In this document: piece by piece, positions 14,731-23,804 of the stretch
Numbering within the stretch: position 1 is the stretch's first letter
Layout of the letters: the number at the start of each line of letters is the position of its first letter
Assembly: GCF_903970965.1 (NCBI RefSeq)
Contig: NZ_CAJCKW010000011.1
Location: forward strand, 1-64,000
Source of the DNA: Aureimonas sp. ME7
GTDB taxonomy: Bacteria > Pseudomonadota > Alphaproteobacteria > Rhizobiales > Rhizobiaceae
Direction: 5' to 3'
Length of the DNA stretch: 64,000 bases
Notes under the pieces: generated by a model
Databases searched by the model: none
What the model saw: only the letters and a program-made list of their open reading frames with translations
What the model was told of the DNA's origin: nothing
Program-made: the position numbers and the translations under genes

Positions 14731-16530
14731 TCAGGTCCGACGCGCGGCCCAGGCATCCAGCGCCTCCTTGAAGACGCGATCGCCGGGGATCCCCTTCTCG
14801 ATCGACATCAGCGCGCGTTGGCCGCTCGTGTAGGCGATCGGGATATCGATCCATTCCTCTCGGCCGAGAAGCCCGAGATTGCTTTCCACTGCCTGCGGCA
14901 GATCGTTCAGCGCGATGATGAAGAAACCATCCGAAATCTTGCCGGCTACTCCGATCAGAGGCTCGCCGCGCGCCTGTTCGGTCGGCTTCAGCGCGAGGCG
15001 CTGGACGTTCTCGATCTGGCCGCCCGGGAAGCCGGCGGGCGTGTCGAACATCAGCTCGATCACGTGGCTCGCCGGCAGGGTGGCGTCCGCGTTGCGCCGA
15101 ATGGTCAGCGTCATGCGAAGGTTCGAGCCCTGAACGTCGGCAACGGCGCGGATCGCCGGCTCGGGCGGCTGCCCATCGGCCGGCGCCTCGCTGATGACGC
15201 TCCAAACGACGTTGCCGCCCTGCTGGGTTCCTTCCCGGTCCGCCGAACGCTCCTCGTAGAACACCGCGCGTTGGCCGACGGGGACCGTCGCGGAGGCGGT
15301 GGCAGGGGGCGATGCATTCGTCGTCGGGGGCTCGGGCGTTGCCGCAGCGGTCGCAGGCGGTGCGTCGGCCGGGGGCGACGACACCGCCTCGGCAGGCTGG
15401 ATGCTGGCCTGCGCGACGTCGGTCCCTTCCTCGAAGGCGTTCGGCGCGTTCGGGCCGGGACCTTCGTCCACCTCGCTACCGTCCGGCAGAAGGCGCTGGG
15501 TGAACTGACGGCCACCCGTTCCGGCACCCGGCGCCGTATCGGCGGGCGCGCCTGCGGGAGGTGTTGCGACCTCCGGTGTCGCACCATCGGTCGCAGCAGG
15601 CGTTTCGCCGGTATCGGTCGTTTGCCCCGGCTGCGTCGCCGGAACGGACGCGACCTGCGTCGAGGAACCGAGGAGGGCGTCGCGGATATCGTCGAGGTAG
15701 ACGAAGCCGAGAGCTCCAAGGCCGAGAATGCCGACCACGGCCGCACCCGCGACCAAGGGCGCGGAGTTGCGTCGCTTCGCACGGCGGGCGGGATAGCGCG
15801 GGGCCGCGACATCCGCCTCTGGAATGCCGGACAGCATCGCACCGGGAGACTGACCGGCCCGGCGATCCTCGGCAGGGGCCGGCGGAGCGCTGGCCGGGCG
15901 AAGGATGGCGCGCGGCATCCGCTCTGCCGCAGCGTCGCGTTCGGACGGCGCATCCACCACCGGTCCGATCTCGCCGACCTTCGGCTCGTCGGAAACCCGG
16001 GGCGTCTCGTCGGGCGCCATGCGGGCGCGCGGCTCGGCAGGGAAGGCCGGACGCGCGGGCGCCCCTTCGCGCGGCGGCCTCGGCTCGGCGCGAAATGCCG
16101 GCTCGGAAGCAGGTGGCGCGGCTTCGACTGGTGATGCCGGCCGGATCGTCGGCGTCGCCCGTGGGAACGGCGGGGGGACGGGACGTTCCTCGGCAACCGG
16201 AGGCGGTGACGGAGCGGCGGGTTCGACAGGCGGCCGCGACGGCGAGACCGGCTCCGCCTCGGGGCGCGCCGGCTCAGTTGGCGCGGGCGCCACATCGGAC
16301 GCCGCCGGACCGCCTTCTAGCTCCAGATAGTGCGCTTCCGACTCCTGGATCGCGTCTTCCAGAACGCGATAGCGCGCTTCCACCACGTGATCGGCCAGCG
16401 GCGGATCGGCGGCCTGGATCTGCCGCGTGATCGCGGCCCTGGCCTTCTCGTAGACCTTGGCGCGCAGTTGGGGCGTCGCGTTGGGCAAGCCGTCGATGGT
16501 CTTGCGAAGGACGGCGGTCAGATTCGCCAT
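14731..16530 (-). CDS. Large Pro/Ala-rich single-pass membrane protein of unknown function
   Basis: This protein of about 599 aa has a cytoplasmic N-terminal helical domain (about 1-75, LRKTIDGLPNATPQLRAKVYEKARAA). A long Pro/Ala/Glu-rich linker, one membrane segment (about residues 260-280, LVAGAAVVGILGLGALGFVYL) and a second low-complexity stretch rich in Thr/Pro/Ala follow. The C-terminal folded domain of about 190 aa begins near RAVFYEERSAD and contains VIELMFDTPAGFPGG. I recall similar unnamed proteins between rpoH and purA in Hyphomicrobiales but no function. The ATG at 16530 was chosen because the conserved-looking MANLTAVL start follows. The topology suggests a linker spanning the periplasm, like TolA or TonB in layout only. 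Confidence 0.8.
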   Translation of the reverse strand: MANLTAVLRKTIDGLPNATPQLRAKVYEKARAAITRQIQAADPPLADHVVEARYRVLEDAIQESEAHYLELEGGPAASDVAPAPTEPARPEAEPVSPSRPPVEPAAPSPPPVAEERPVPPPFPRATPTIRPASPVEAAPPASEPAFRAEPRPPREGAPARPAFPAEPRARMAPDETPRVSDEPKVGEIGPVVDAPSERDAAAERMPRAILRPASAPPAPAEDRRAGQSPGAMLSGIPEADVAAPRYPARRAKRRNSAPLVAGAAVVGILGLGALGFVYLDDIRDALLGSSTQVASVPATQPGQTTDTGETPAATDGATPEVATPPAGAPADTAPGAGTGGRQFTQRLLPDGSEVDEGPGPNAPNAFEEGTDVAQASIQPAEAVSSPPADAPPATAAATPEPPTTNASPPATASATVPVGQRAVFYEERSADREGTQQGGNVVWSVISEAPADGQPPEPAIRAVADVQGSNLRMTLTIRRNADATLPASHVIELMFDTPAGFPGGQIENVQRLALKPTEQARGEPLIGVAGKISDGFFIIALNDLPQAVESNLGLLGREEWIDIPIAYTSGQRALMSIEKGIPGDRVFKEALDAWAARRT

Positions 16531-16774
16531 GAAGCGCTGCACTCACTTGAGATCGGCCGAACCGTTCCCCGTTCGGGCGCCGCCGCCTCGCCCGGCTCGC
16601 GACCCGGCCCCGCCTGCCGAGGGGTCGAACGCGAAACGGATGGGGAAGGCGGCGACGCGGCATCTCTCCACCCCGGACGAGGCGGAGCTGCAAGCCGCTC
16701 CGCATCCGGGTCGTGAAGGCCGCGCTGCACGGCCGAACAGTTCAACGGTCTGGAAACCTTATATCAATCTTTCC

Positions 16775-18067
16775 TTAATCCTGAAACGGATCCCGAACAA
16801 GGATCGTGTCGTCACGCTCGGGCGATGTCGACAGGAGCGTGACGGGTGCGCCCACGAGTTCCTCGATCTGGCGAACGTATTTCACCGCCTGAGCCGGCAG
16901 ATCGCCCCAGGAGCGGGCGCCGGCCGTGGTCGCCTTCCAGCCCTCGAAACTTTCGTAGATGGGAACGACACGCTTCTGCGCGGCAAGGCTTGCGGGGAAA
17001 TAGTCGATCCGCTCGCCGTCCAGTTCGTAGGCGGTGCAGATGCGGATCTCGTCGAGACCGTCGAGCACGTCGAGCTTGGTCAGCGCCAGCCCGTGGATGC
17101 CGTTGATGGCGACCGCCTGGCGAACCAGAACGGCATCGAACCAGCCGCAGCGGCGCTTGCGACCCGTGACCGTGCCGAACTCGTGCCCCTTGGTGCCGAG
17201 GAACTCGCCGACCTCGTTGTCCTGCTCGGTCGGAAACGGCCCTTCGCCGACGCGGGTCGTATAGGCCTTGGTGATGCCGAGCACGAAGCCGGCCGCCGAG
17301 GGTCCGAGGCCCGAGCCCGCAGCCGCCTGCCCCGCCACGGTGTTGGACGAGGTGACGAAGGGATAGGTGCCATGGTCGATGTCGAGAAGCGTGCCCTGCG
17401 CACCCTCGAACAAGATGCGGTCGCCGGCCTTGCGGCGCTCGTCGAGAAGACGCCAGACGCGGTCGATATAGGGCGTGATCTCGGCCGCGACCGAGGTCAG
17501 CTCTTCCAGGATCGCGGACGCGTCCACCTCCGGCTGGCCAAGGCCCCGGCGCAGCGGATTGTGGTGCGCGAGAAGCCGCTCGATACGCTCGGGCAGCGCT
17601 TCCGGCTCGGCGAGATCCATGACGCGGATCGCGCGGCGCCCGACCTTGTCTTCGTAGGCCGGACCGATGCCGCGCCCCGTGGTGCCGATCTTGGTGCCGG
17701 CGGCGGCAGCTTCGCGCGCGGCGTCGAGCTCGCGGTGGAGCGACAGGATCAGCGCGGCGTTGTCGGCGATGCGCAGCGTCTCGGGGCTGATCGACACGCC
17801 CTGCCCTTCGATGCGCTTCTTTTCCCCGACGAAATGATGCGGGTCGAACACGACGCCGTTGCCGATCACGGAAAGCTTGCCCGGCCGCACGACGCCCGAC
17901 GGCAGAAGCGAGAGCTTGTAGGACACGCCGCCCACCACCAGCGTGTGGCCGGCATTGTGGCCACCCTGGAAGCGCACCACCACGTCGGCCCGCTCGCTCA
18001 GCCAGTCGACGATCTTGCCCTTACCCTCGTCTCCCCACTGGGAACCGACGACGACGACGTTTGCCAT
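16775..18067 (-). CDS. purA: Adenylosuccinate synthetase PurA
   Basis: This 430-aa enzyme makes adenylosuccinate from IMP, aspartate and GTP, the first committed step to AMP. It has the P-loop-like [16 protein letters not shown] (about residues 8-23) and [10 protein letters not shown], the IMP-binding [14 protein letters not shown], and the C-terminal GTP-site segments [11 protein letters not shown] and [12 protein letters not shown]. The length is standard. AGGAGA lies 6 nt before the ATG. It is transcribed alone, with a 244-bp spacer downstream in which I see no terminator. Confidence 0.97.
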   Translation of the reverse strand: MANVVVVGSQWGDEGKGKIVDWLSERADVVVRFQGGHNAGHTLVVGGVSYKLSLLPSGVVRPGKLSVIGNGVVFDPHHFVGEKKRIEGQGVSISPETLRIADNAALILSLHRELDAAREAAAAGTKIGTTGRGIGPAYEDKVGRRAIRVMDLAEPEALPERIERLLAHHNPLRRGLGQPEVDASAILEELTSVAAEITPYIDRVWRLLDERRKAGDRILFEGAQGTLLDIDHGTYPFVTSSNTVAGQAAAGSGLGPSAAGFVLGITKAYTTRVGEGPFPTEQDNEVGEFLGTKGHEFGTVTGRKRRCGWFDAVLVRQAVAINGIHGLALTKLDVLDGLDEIRICTAYELDGERIDYFPASLAAQKRVVPIYESFEGWKATTAGARSWGDLPAQAVKYVRQIEELVGAPVTLLSTSPERDDTILVRDPFQD

Positions 18068-18282
18068 GCATTCTCCTCGAAGGGCCACGACAGCCCTTGT
18101 TCGACCGGATGGGCGTTCGGCCGGCTGCCGCGCCCCGAGCCGGGCGAATCCCGGCGCAAAACGGGCGGACTATAGTGAAGCGCGCGGCGCGTTGCGAGGG
18201 CGAAGCGCAAGCTTTTCCAACCCTTCCGCCCGCGGGACTCGCGCCCATTGCGCGGCGCCGAACCTCGGCCTATTCAGCGCCC

Positions 18283-19185
18283 ATGCGCAAAACGCTCGCC
18301 CACCCCTACGTTCTCCTCAACATCGCGACATTGATCTGGGCCAGCAATACGGTGGCGGGCCGCTTGGCCGTCGGCCATGTTTCGCCCATGGCGCTGACCT
18401 GGCTTCGATGGACGGTCTCGGCCTTGGTTCTCCTGCCTTTCGCGTGGCGCTTCGTCAGGGCGGACTGGCCGGTGGTTCGTCGGCGGCTGCCGTTCTTCGC
18501 GCTTCTCGGCTTTGCCGGGTTCACCGCGTTCAACGTCCTCTTTTATCTCGCCCTGAACTACACGTCCGCGATCCAGGCGGGCATCGTGCAGTCCGCCATG
18601 CCGCTTTTCGTGTTTGCCGGCATGTTCGCGGTCTTCCGCACCCGCGTCACCGCGCTTCAGGTTCTGGGGTTCGCCACGACACTCGTCGGCGTCGTGGTCA
18701 CGGTCGCGCAGGGCGATCCGGCCGCGCTACTTCACCTCGACGTCAACCGGGGCGATGCGATGCTCGTCGTCGCGGTGATCCTCTACAGCGTCTTCACCAT
18801 CGCGCTCGCCCGCAAACCGCCGGTCCACTGGCTGACGCTGATGTTCGTGGCCGCCGTGTTCGCCGCGCTTTTGGCGGCTCTTGCGGCTGCGATCGAGGGC
18901 GCCATGGGCCAACTCGTGATGCCCGATGCCCGAGGATGGTGGTTGGTTCTCTTCACCGGCGTCGTCGTCTCGATCGCCAGCCAGTCGCTCTACATCAAGG
19001 GCGTCGAACTGATCGGCGGCAACCGTGCCAACCTCTTCATCAACCTCGTGCCGATCTACGGCGCAATCCTGGCGGTGGCGATCCTCGGCGAGCCGATCCA
19101 CCCCTATCACATCGTGTCGCTTCTTTTGGTGTTGGGCGGCATCGCCCTCGCCGAGCGCGGCAGGCCGAAACCCACCGCAGCATAA
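18283..19185 (+). CDS. EamA/DMT-family transporter
   Basis: This 300-aa inner-membrane protein has about ten hydrophobic helices arranged as two EamA repeats. The first begins VLLNIATLIWASNTVAGRLAVGHVSP and the second contains GDAMLVVAVILYSVFTIALARKPP and IYGAILAVAILGEPIHPYHIVSLLLVLGGI. DMT proteins export amino acids or other small metabolites; the substrate cannot be read from the sequence. It is divergent from purA across a 215-bp spacer and convergent with serA, sharing the terminator at 19184-19215. Confidence 0.88.
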   Translation: MRKTLAHPYVLLNIATLIWASNTVAGRLAVGHVSPMALTWLRWTVSALVLLPFAWRFVRADWPVVRRRLPFFALLGFAGFTAFNVLFYLALNYTSAIQAGIVQSAMPLFVFAGMFAVFRTRVTALQVLGFATTLVGVVVTVAQGDPAALLHLDVNRGDAMLVVAVILYSVFTIALARKPPVHWLTLMFVAAVFAALLAALAAAIEGAMGQLVMPDARGWWLVLFTGVVVSIASQSLYIKGVELIGGNRANLFINLVPIYGAILAVAILGEPIHPYHIVSLLLVLGGIALAERGRPKPTAA

Positions 19186-19215
19186 AAAAGGGCGGCGCCT
19201 TGCGGCACCGCCCTT
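19184..19215. terminator. Terminator between EamA gene and serA
   Basis: AAGGGCGG (19188-19195) pairs with CCGCCCTT (19208-19215) around a 12-nt loop. On the minus strand it is followed by a run of Ts (A run at 19184-19189), so it mainly ends serA. Confidence 0.8.
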
Positions 19216-19241
19216 CCATTCTGTGATGCCTCGACGCTCTC

Positions 19242-20834
19242 TCAGACGTCGAACGTCAGCATCTTCGCCTGACCGATGGCGTTCAGCCCTCGGATTTCGC
19301 TCAGGAACTCTTCGCTCAACGGCTCGTCGAGATAGATCACCGCGATCGCGCTACCGCCCTTGTCGTCGCGCCCGAGATGGAAGTTCGCAATGTTGATCCC
19401 CGCCTTGCCAAAGGCGGTGCCAAGCTGGCCGATCACGCCCGGCACGTCCTTGTTGGCGGTGTAGAGCATGTAGCGACCGACGTCGGCCTCCATGTTGATG
19501 CCCTTGATCTGGATGAAGCGCGGCTTGCCGTCCGAGAAGGTCGTGCCCGCCACCGAGCGCGTCTGGCTCCTGGTGGTCACGGTCACCTTGACGTAGCCGT
19601 CGAAGACGCCGGACTTGTCACGCCGCACTTCGGACACGGCAATCCCGCGCTCCTTGGCCATCAGCGGCGCGGAAACCATGTTCACCGTCTGAACCTGCGC
19701 CTTCAGAAGACCGGCCAGCGCCGCCGCCGAAAGGGCGCGCGTGTTCATGGTGCCCGGCGCGCCGTCGTAGAGGATCTCGACCGCGTCGATCGGCTCCTCC
19801 GTCAGCTGCCCCGCGAAGGAGCCGAGGATCTCGGCGAGCTTGACGTAGGGCGTCAGGATCGGCGCTTCTTCGGCGGTGATCGAGGGCATGTTGAGCGCGT
19901 TCGAGACCGCACCGTTGACGAGATAGTCCGCCATCTGCTCGGCCACCTGCAGGGCGACGTTTTCCTGTGCTTCCGTGGTGGAAGCGCCGAGATGCGGGGT
20001 GCAGACGACGTTGTCGAGGCCGAACAGCGGCGATTCGGTCGCCGGCTCCACCTCGAACACGTCGATACCCGCGCCCGCCACCTGGCCGGACTTGATGGCT
20101 TCGGCGAGATCGGCTTCCACGATCAGACCGCCGCGCGCGCAGTTCACGATGCGCACGCCCCGCTTCATCGTCGCGATCGCCTTCGCGTCGATGATGCCGC
20201 GCGTCTTGTCGGTCAGCGGCGTATGAAGAGTGATGAAGTCGGCGCGCTTGAAGAGATCCTCCAGCTCGACCTTCTCGATGCCCAGCTGCGCCGCGCGCTC
20301 CTCGGACAGGAACGGATCGAAGCCGATCACCTTCATCCGGAGGCCGACGCCGCGGCTGGCGACGATCGAGCCGATATTGCCGCAGCCGATGACGCCCAGC
20401 ACCTTGCCGGTGATCTCGACGCCCATGAAGCGGTTCTTCTCCCACTTGCCGGCCTGGGTGGAGGCGTCGGCGGCGGGCAGCTGGCGGGCGACGGCGAAGA
20501 TCATCGCGATCGCATGCTCGGCCGTGGTGATCGAGTTGCCGAAGGGCGTGTTCATCACGATGATGCCCTTCCGGCTGGCGGCCGGAATGTCGACATTGTC
20601 GACGCCGATTCCGGCGCGGCCGATCACCTTGAGTTTGGTCGCCGCCTCGATGACCTTCTCGGTCACCTTGCTGGCGGAGCGGATGGCGAGGCCGTCATAC
20701 CCTCCGATCGCCTCGAGGAACTTCTCCCTGTCCTTGCCGAGGTCGGGCAGATAGTCGACCTCCACGCCCTTGTCCTTGAAAATCTGGACGGCGGTGGGGG
20801 ACAGCTTGTCGGAAACGAGAACGCGCGGAGCCAT
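19242..20834 (-). CDS. serA: D-3-phosphoglycerate dehydrogenase SerA
   Basis: This 530-aa, long-form enzyme oxidises 3-phosphoglycerate to 3-phosphohydroxypyruvate, starting serine synthesis. It has the NAD site GKVLGVIGCGNIGSIVASRG (about 140-160), catalytic segments NCARGGLIVEADL and CTPHLGASTTEAQENVA, an intervening ASB domain and a C-terminal ACT domain with GVIGQLGTAFGKAGINIANFHLGR that may bind serine. It follows serC on the same strand with 94 bp between them, so the pair is probably one serine operon driven from the serC promoter. Confidence 0.97.
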   Translation of the reverse strand: MAPRVLVSDKLSPTAVQIFKDKGVEVDYLPDLGKDREKFLEAIGGYDGLAIRSASKVTEKVIEAATKLKVIGRAGIGVDNVDIPAASRKGIIVMNTPFGNSITTAEHAIAMIFAVARQLPAADASTQAGKWEKNRFMGVEITGKVLGVIGCGNIGSIVASRGVGLRMKVIGFDPFLSEERAAQLGIEKVELEDLFKRADFITLHTPLTDKTRGIIDAKAIATMKRGVRIVNCARGGLIVEADLAEAIKSGQVAGAGIDVFEVEPATESPLFGLDNVVCTPHLGASTTEAQENVALQVAEQMADYLVNGAVSNALNMPSITAEEAPILTPYVKLAEILGSFAGQLTEEPIDAVEILYDGAPGTMNTRALSAAALAGLLKAQVQTVNMVSAPLMAKERGIAVSEVRRDKSGVFDGYVKVTVTTRSQTRSVAGTTFSDGKPRFIQIKGINMEADVGRYMLYTANKDVPGVIGQLGTAFGKAGINIANFHLGRDDKGGSAIAVIYLDEPLSEEFLSEIRGLNAIGQAKMLTFDV

Positions 20835-20928
20835 GCGGCTTCTCCATGCACGGAAGGGCGCTGCAGTGCGCCGAAAAAAGGGGATGCGAAAGGGCCCGGC
20901 CCCGTTGCGGGGGACGGGCTGGAGCCGG

Positions 20929-22104
20929 TCAGGCAGCCTGCGCGAGCGCGGCCTTCTGCGCCTCGTAGGCGTAGGCGATCCAGGGCATCAAGGCTTCGAG
21001 GTCGGCCGTCTCGACGGTCGCGCCGGCCCAGATGCGAAGCCCCGGAGGTGCATCGCGATAGGCGCCGATGTCGAGGGCGACGCCCTCCTTCTCGAGCTTC
21101 GAGGCGACGCCCTTGGCGAACGCTTCCTGCGCGTCCTTCGGCAAGGCGACGATCTCGGGCGCGGTGAACTGAAGGCAGACCGAGGTATTGGAGCGAATGT
21201 CCCGGCCCTTGGCCAGGAAGTCGATCCAATCGTTCGCTTCCACGAAACGCTCGATGGCCGCGAGGTTCCGGTCGGCCCGGGCCTTCAGCGCATCCAGACC
21301 GCCGAGGCCCTTGGCCCATTGCAGCGCGTCGAGATAATCCTCGACGCAGAGCATGGAGGGCGTATTGATCGTCTCGCCCTTGAAGATGCCCTCGATCAGC
21401 TTGCCGCCGGAGGTGAGGCGGAAGATCTTGGGCAGCGGCCAGGCAGGTTTGTAGGTCAGGAGACGCTCGACCGCGCGCGGGGACAGGATCAGGACGCCGT
21501 GCGCCCCCTCCCCGCCCAGCACCTTCTGCCAGGAGAAGGTGACGACATCGAGCTTGTCGTAGGGAAGGTCCTGCGCGAAGGCGGCCGAGGTCGCGTCGCA
21601 GATGGTCAGGCCTTCACGATCCGCCGGAATGGCGTCGCCGTTCGGCATGCGCACGCCCGACGTCGTGCCGTTCCAAGTGAACACCACATCGCGGTTGAAA
21701 TCGACCTGGGAGAAATCGACGATCTCGCCATAGGGCGCCTCGAAGACGCGGGCGTCGGCGAGCTTCAGCTGCTTGACGGCATCGGTCACCCAGCCGGCGC
21801 CGAAGCTTTCCCAAGCCAGCATATCGACCGGACGCTCGCCGAGGAGCGACCACATCGCCATTTCCACGGCACCGGTATCGGAGCCCGGAACGATGCCGAT
21901 GCGATAGTCGGCGGGAACACCGAGAACGGAGCGGGTGTCGTCGATCGCCTGTGCGAGCTTGGCCTTGCCGAACTTGGCGCGATGCGAGCGCCCGAGCGGC
22001 GCGTCGGAGAGCGCATCCAGCGTCCAGCCGGGACGCTTGGCACAGGGGCCGGACGAAAAACGAGGATTGGCCGGACGCAGGTCCGGCGGTGCGATGTCAG
22101 TCAT
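20929..22104 (-). CDS. serC: Phosphoserine aminotransferase SerC
   Basis: This 391-aa PLP enzyme converts 3-phosphohydroxypyruvate to phosphoserine. The N-terminal motif [15 protein letters not shown] and [11 protein letters not shown], a PLP lysine in [16 protein letters not shown] (about residue 197) and [18 protein letters not shown] match the alphaproteobacterial (archaeal-like) SerC subgroup. The ATG at 22104 was chosen over a TTG one codon earlier. A serC leader RNA lies immediately before the start and a good sigma-70 promoter just before that. serA follows in the same operon. Confidence 0.96.
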   Translation of the reverse strand: MTDIAPPDLRPANPRFSSGPCAKRPGWTLDALSDAPLGRSHRAKFGKAKLAQAIDDTRSVLGVPADYRIGIVPGSDTGAVEMAMWSLLGERPVDMLAWESFGAGWVTDAVKQLKLADARVFEAPYGEIVDFSQVDFNRDVVFTWNGTTSGVRMPNGDAIPADREGLTICDATSAAFAQDLPYDKLDVVTFSWQKVLGGEGAHGVLILSPRAVERLLTYKPAWPLPKIFRLTSGGKLIEGIFKGETINTPSMLCVEDYLDALQWAKGLGGLDALKARADRNLAAIERFVEANDWIDFLAKGRDIRSNTSVCLQFTAPEIVALPKDAQEAFAKGVASKLEKEGVALDIGAYRDAPPGLRIWAGATVETADLEALMPWIAYAYEAQKAALAQAA

Positions 22105-22107
22105 CAA

Positions 22108-22151
22108 AAGCTACCCTTACAGATAGAAGCGCCTCGTTGGGGAGGCGTGTC
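22108..22151 (-). ncRNA. serC leader RNA motif (5'-UTR cis element)
   Basis: On the minus strand the 5' UTR of serC forms a hairpin CGCCTC-loop-GAGGCG (22145-22129 region). A second hairpin CTATC-TGTAAG-GGTAG ends a few nt before the ATG. This two-hairpin layout directly upstream of serC is the serC RNA motif described in alphaproteobacteria (Rfam serC), matched from memory. The ligand or mechanism is not known; it probably controls translation of serC because the second stem abuts the start region. Confidence 0.7.
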
Positions 22152-22160
22152 CCAAGTGTG

Positions 22161-22189
22161 CGGATATGCCCATCTCGCCCGGCGGTCAA
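22161..22189 (-). promoter_or_regulatory. Putative sigma-70 promoter of serC-serA
   Basis: On the minus strand TTGACC (22189-22184) and TATCCG (22166-22161) are separated by exactly 17 nt. The expected start of transcription falls just before the serC leader hairpins. Confidence 0.6.
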
Positions 22190-22291
22190 GCAACAATCGG
22201 GCGACGCTCACGCGACGATCACGGGCATTCTATGAAACGGTGCCGCAGCCCGGTGGTTTTGCCTCCGTCAACACTGAAAAGGAGAACCACC

Positions 22292-22810
22292 ATGGCAGCA
22301 GGACGAAGCCTGGAACGGCGGGCTCTGGACAAGGACGAGTTGGAGCTCGTGGCGAAGACCCACTACCCCGCCCTTCGCGAACTCGGCCACACCGACATCA
22401 ACGAGTTGACCCAGCGCCTGCGCGAGCGCCGCGACCGGGCGCGCGAGATCGCCAACCGTCGGCGCGGCGCGGCTCGCCTGGGCCAGGGTCAAGCCGAACC
22501 GGAAAACTCCGGCATGCGGCAGAAGGCTGGCGTCCTCGCCGAAGCGTTGGCCCGGCTGAACAAGGAGCGCACGCGGCGCGAGCACAAGGAGGCATCGGCT
22601 GCGCTCCAAAGCAATGCCCGCCGAGCGCTGAAGCTCAAGCGCGCCAACGCGCGGCGCAGCGCTCGCCGACCAGGCTCCGGGCGCACCGCGCACGGCGGGA
22701 TGAACCCCGTCGAGAACGAGAAGGCGGAGCGCATCGGAAGCCCCATGGAGGCCGGCCGCGTGTCCCAGTTCGTCCGCGACGCACAGGGCGCACGCGACAA
22801 CCGGACCTGA
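22292..22810 (+). CDS. Small, very basic conserved protein of unknown function
   Basis: This 172-aa Arg-rich, predominantly helical protein begins AAGRSLERRALDKDELELV and is dense in RRDRAREIANRRR-like runs. I recall short hypothetical proteins of Hyphomicrobiales with the same LERRALDKDELELV opening, but no function. AAGGAG lies 9 nt before the ATG, so translation is well supported. The charge suggests nucleic-acid binding, which is only inference. The last third (PVENEKAERIGSPMEAGRV) is less basic and may be an extension. It is convergent with the porin-family gene, leaving 2 bp between stops. Confidence 0.7.
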   Translation: MAAGRSLERRALDKDELELVAKTHYPALRELGHTDINELTQRLRERRDRAREIANRRRGAARLGQGQAEPENSGMRQKAGVLAEALARLNKERTRREHKEASAALQSNARRALKLKRANARRSARRPGSGRTAHGGMNPVENEKAERIGSPMEAGRVSQFVRDAQGARDNRT

Positions 22811-22812
22811 CG

Positions 22813-23604
22813 TCAGTCAAACCGGAAGCGGAGACCGGCGCGGATCGTGTGCCGGTCGAAACCATCGTCTTCGCTCGCCAAACGCGTGCCGGCCGCCGGC
22901 TCGAACCGGTAGCTGTCGCCGTCCGTGACCTGGAGGTAATGGTAGCCCGTGTCGATGGCTATCCGGTCGGTGACGTCGTAGGAAACGCCCGCCGACAGGG
23001 CATAGGCGAAGCGCCAGGAGTCCTCGCCGATATAGCGGGCTGCGGCCCCGAGCGCCGAACAGGCGGACGTGCCCGAAGGACAGGTCGCCGTGCTCGCAAC
23101 GTCGGAATAGTTCACATAGACCGCGCCGAGGCCCGCGCCGACATAGGGCGTGAAGCCCGCAACGGTGCCGAGGTCGGCATAAACGTTGGCGAGGAGTTCG
23201 ACGGCCTCGATCTTGCCGGCATCGCGCGTCGCGCAGAGCGAGGAGAAGCCGCAGAACCATCCGGAGCCGTTCACCGCCTCGACGTTACGCTTCCAGTAGT
23301 CCGCCGTCGCATCGAAGCGCAGCCAGTCGGTCGCCTTGTAACCGATGCCGCCCCCGGCGCCGAAACCTTCGTCCAGCCGGATCTCGCCGAAGCGGTCGGA
23401 CACGGTGCCGAAAGGCGCCGCAAGTTCCTGCGTTCCGCCGAACGTCGCGTCGAACCCGTAGGCGAGATCGCCGCGCACGTACCAACCGGTACCGCGAGCG
23501 ATCGTGCCGATCTCCGGCGCGTCGAGAATGTCGATGTCGGCGGCTTGCGCGGCTTCCGATAGGAACAGCGCGCCCATGGCGAGAAGGATACGGCTGGACG
23601 GCAT
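22813..23604 (-). CDS. Outer membrane beta-barrel protein (Omp25/31-like)
   Basis: This 263-aa protein has a signal peptide ending EAAQAAD (about residue 21). Alternating beta strands follow, typical of an 8-stranded barrel: TGWYVRGDLAYGFDATFGG, FGAGGGIGYKATDWLRFDATADYW and TPYVGAGLGAVYVNY. The end is RAGLRFRFD rather than a terminal Phe. Two cysteine pairs (GWFCGFSSLCA and TATCPSGTSACSA) lie in predicted outer loops. It is a paralogue of the next gene (23805-24635). A CtrA-type octamer TTAACCAT occurs at 23702-23709 in its upstream region. Confidence 0.88.
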   Translation of the reverse strand: MPSSRILLAMGALFLSEAAQAADIDILDAPEIGTIARGTGWYVRGDLAYGFDATFGGTQELAAPFGTVSDRFGEIRLDEGFGAGGGIGYKATDWLRFDATADYWKRNVEAVNGSGWFCGFSSLCATRDAGKIEAVELLANVYADLGTVAGFTPYVGAGLGAVYVNYSDVASTATCPSGTSACSALGAAARYIGEDSWRFAYALSAGVSYDVTDRIAIDTGYHYLQVTDGDSYRFEPAAGTRLASEDDGFDRHTIRAGLRFRFD

Positions 23605-23752
23605 GGCATGGACTTTCGAGGCTTTGGTCGTTCGGCAGACCCCGCATCGGTGCGCAATGGCACCGCTTGGCCTCGTGGCCGCGGACGGGGTTTACAGGCG
23701 GTTAACCATGCCCGCCCACGCTGTGCCGAACCTTGTTGCCCCGTCCGAACGC

Positions 23753-23782
23753 AAAAAGGCCGCCCCGTGGGGCGGCCTTTTT
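23753..23782 (-). terminator. Bidirectional terminator downstream of the second beta-barrel gene
   Basis: GGCCGCC (23758-23764) pairs with GGCGGCC (23771-23777). Five As precede it and TTTTT follows it. It lies 22 bp beyond the stop of the gene at 23805-24635. Confidence 0.9.
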
Positions 23783-23804
23783 GAAAGTGTTCGGTGCCGA
23801 TCGC

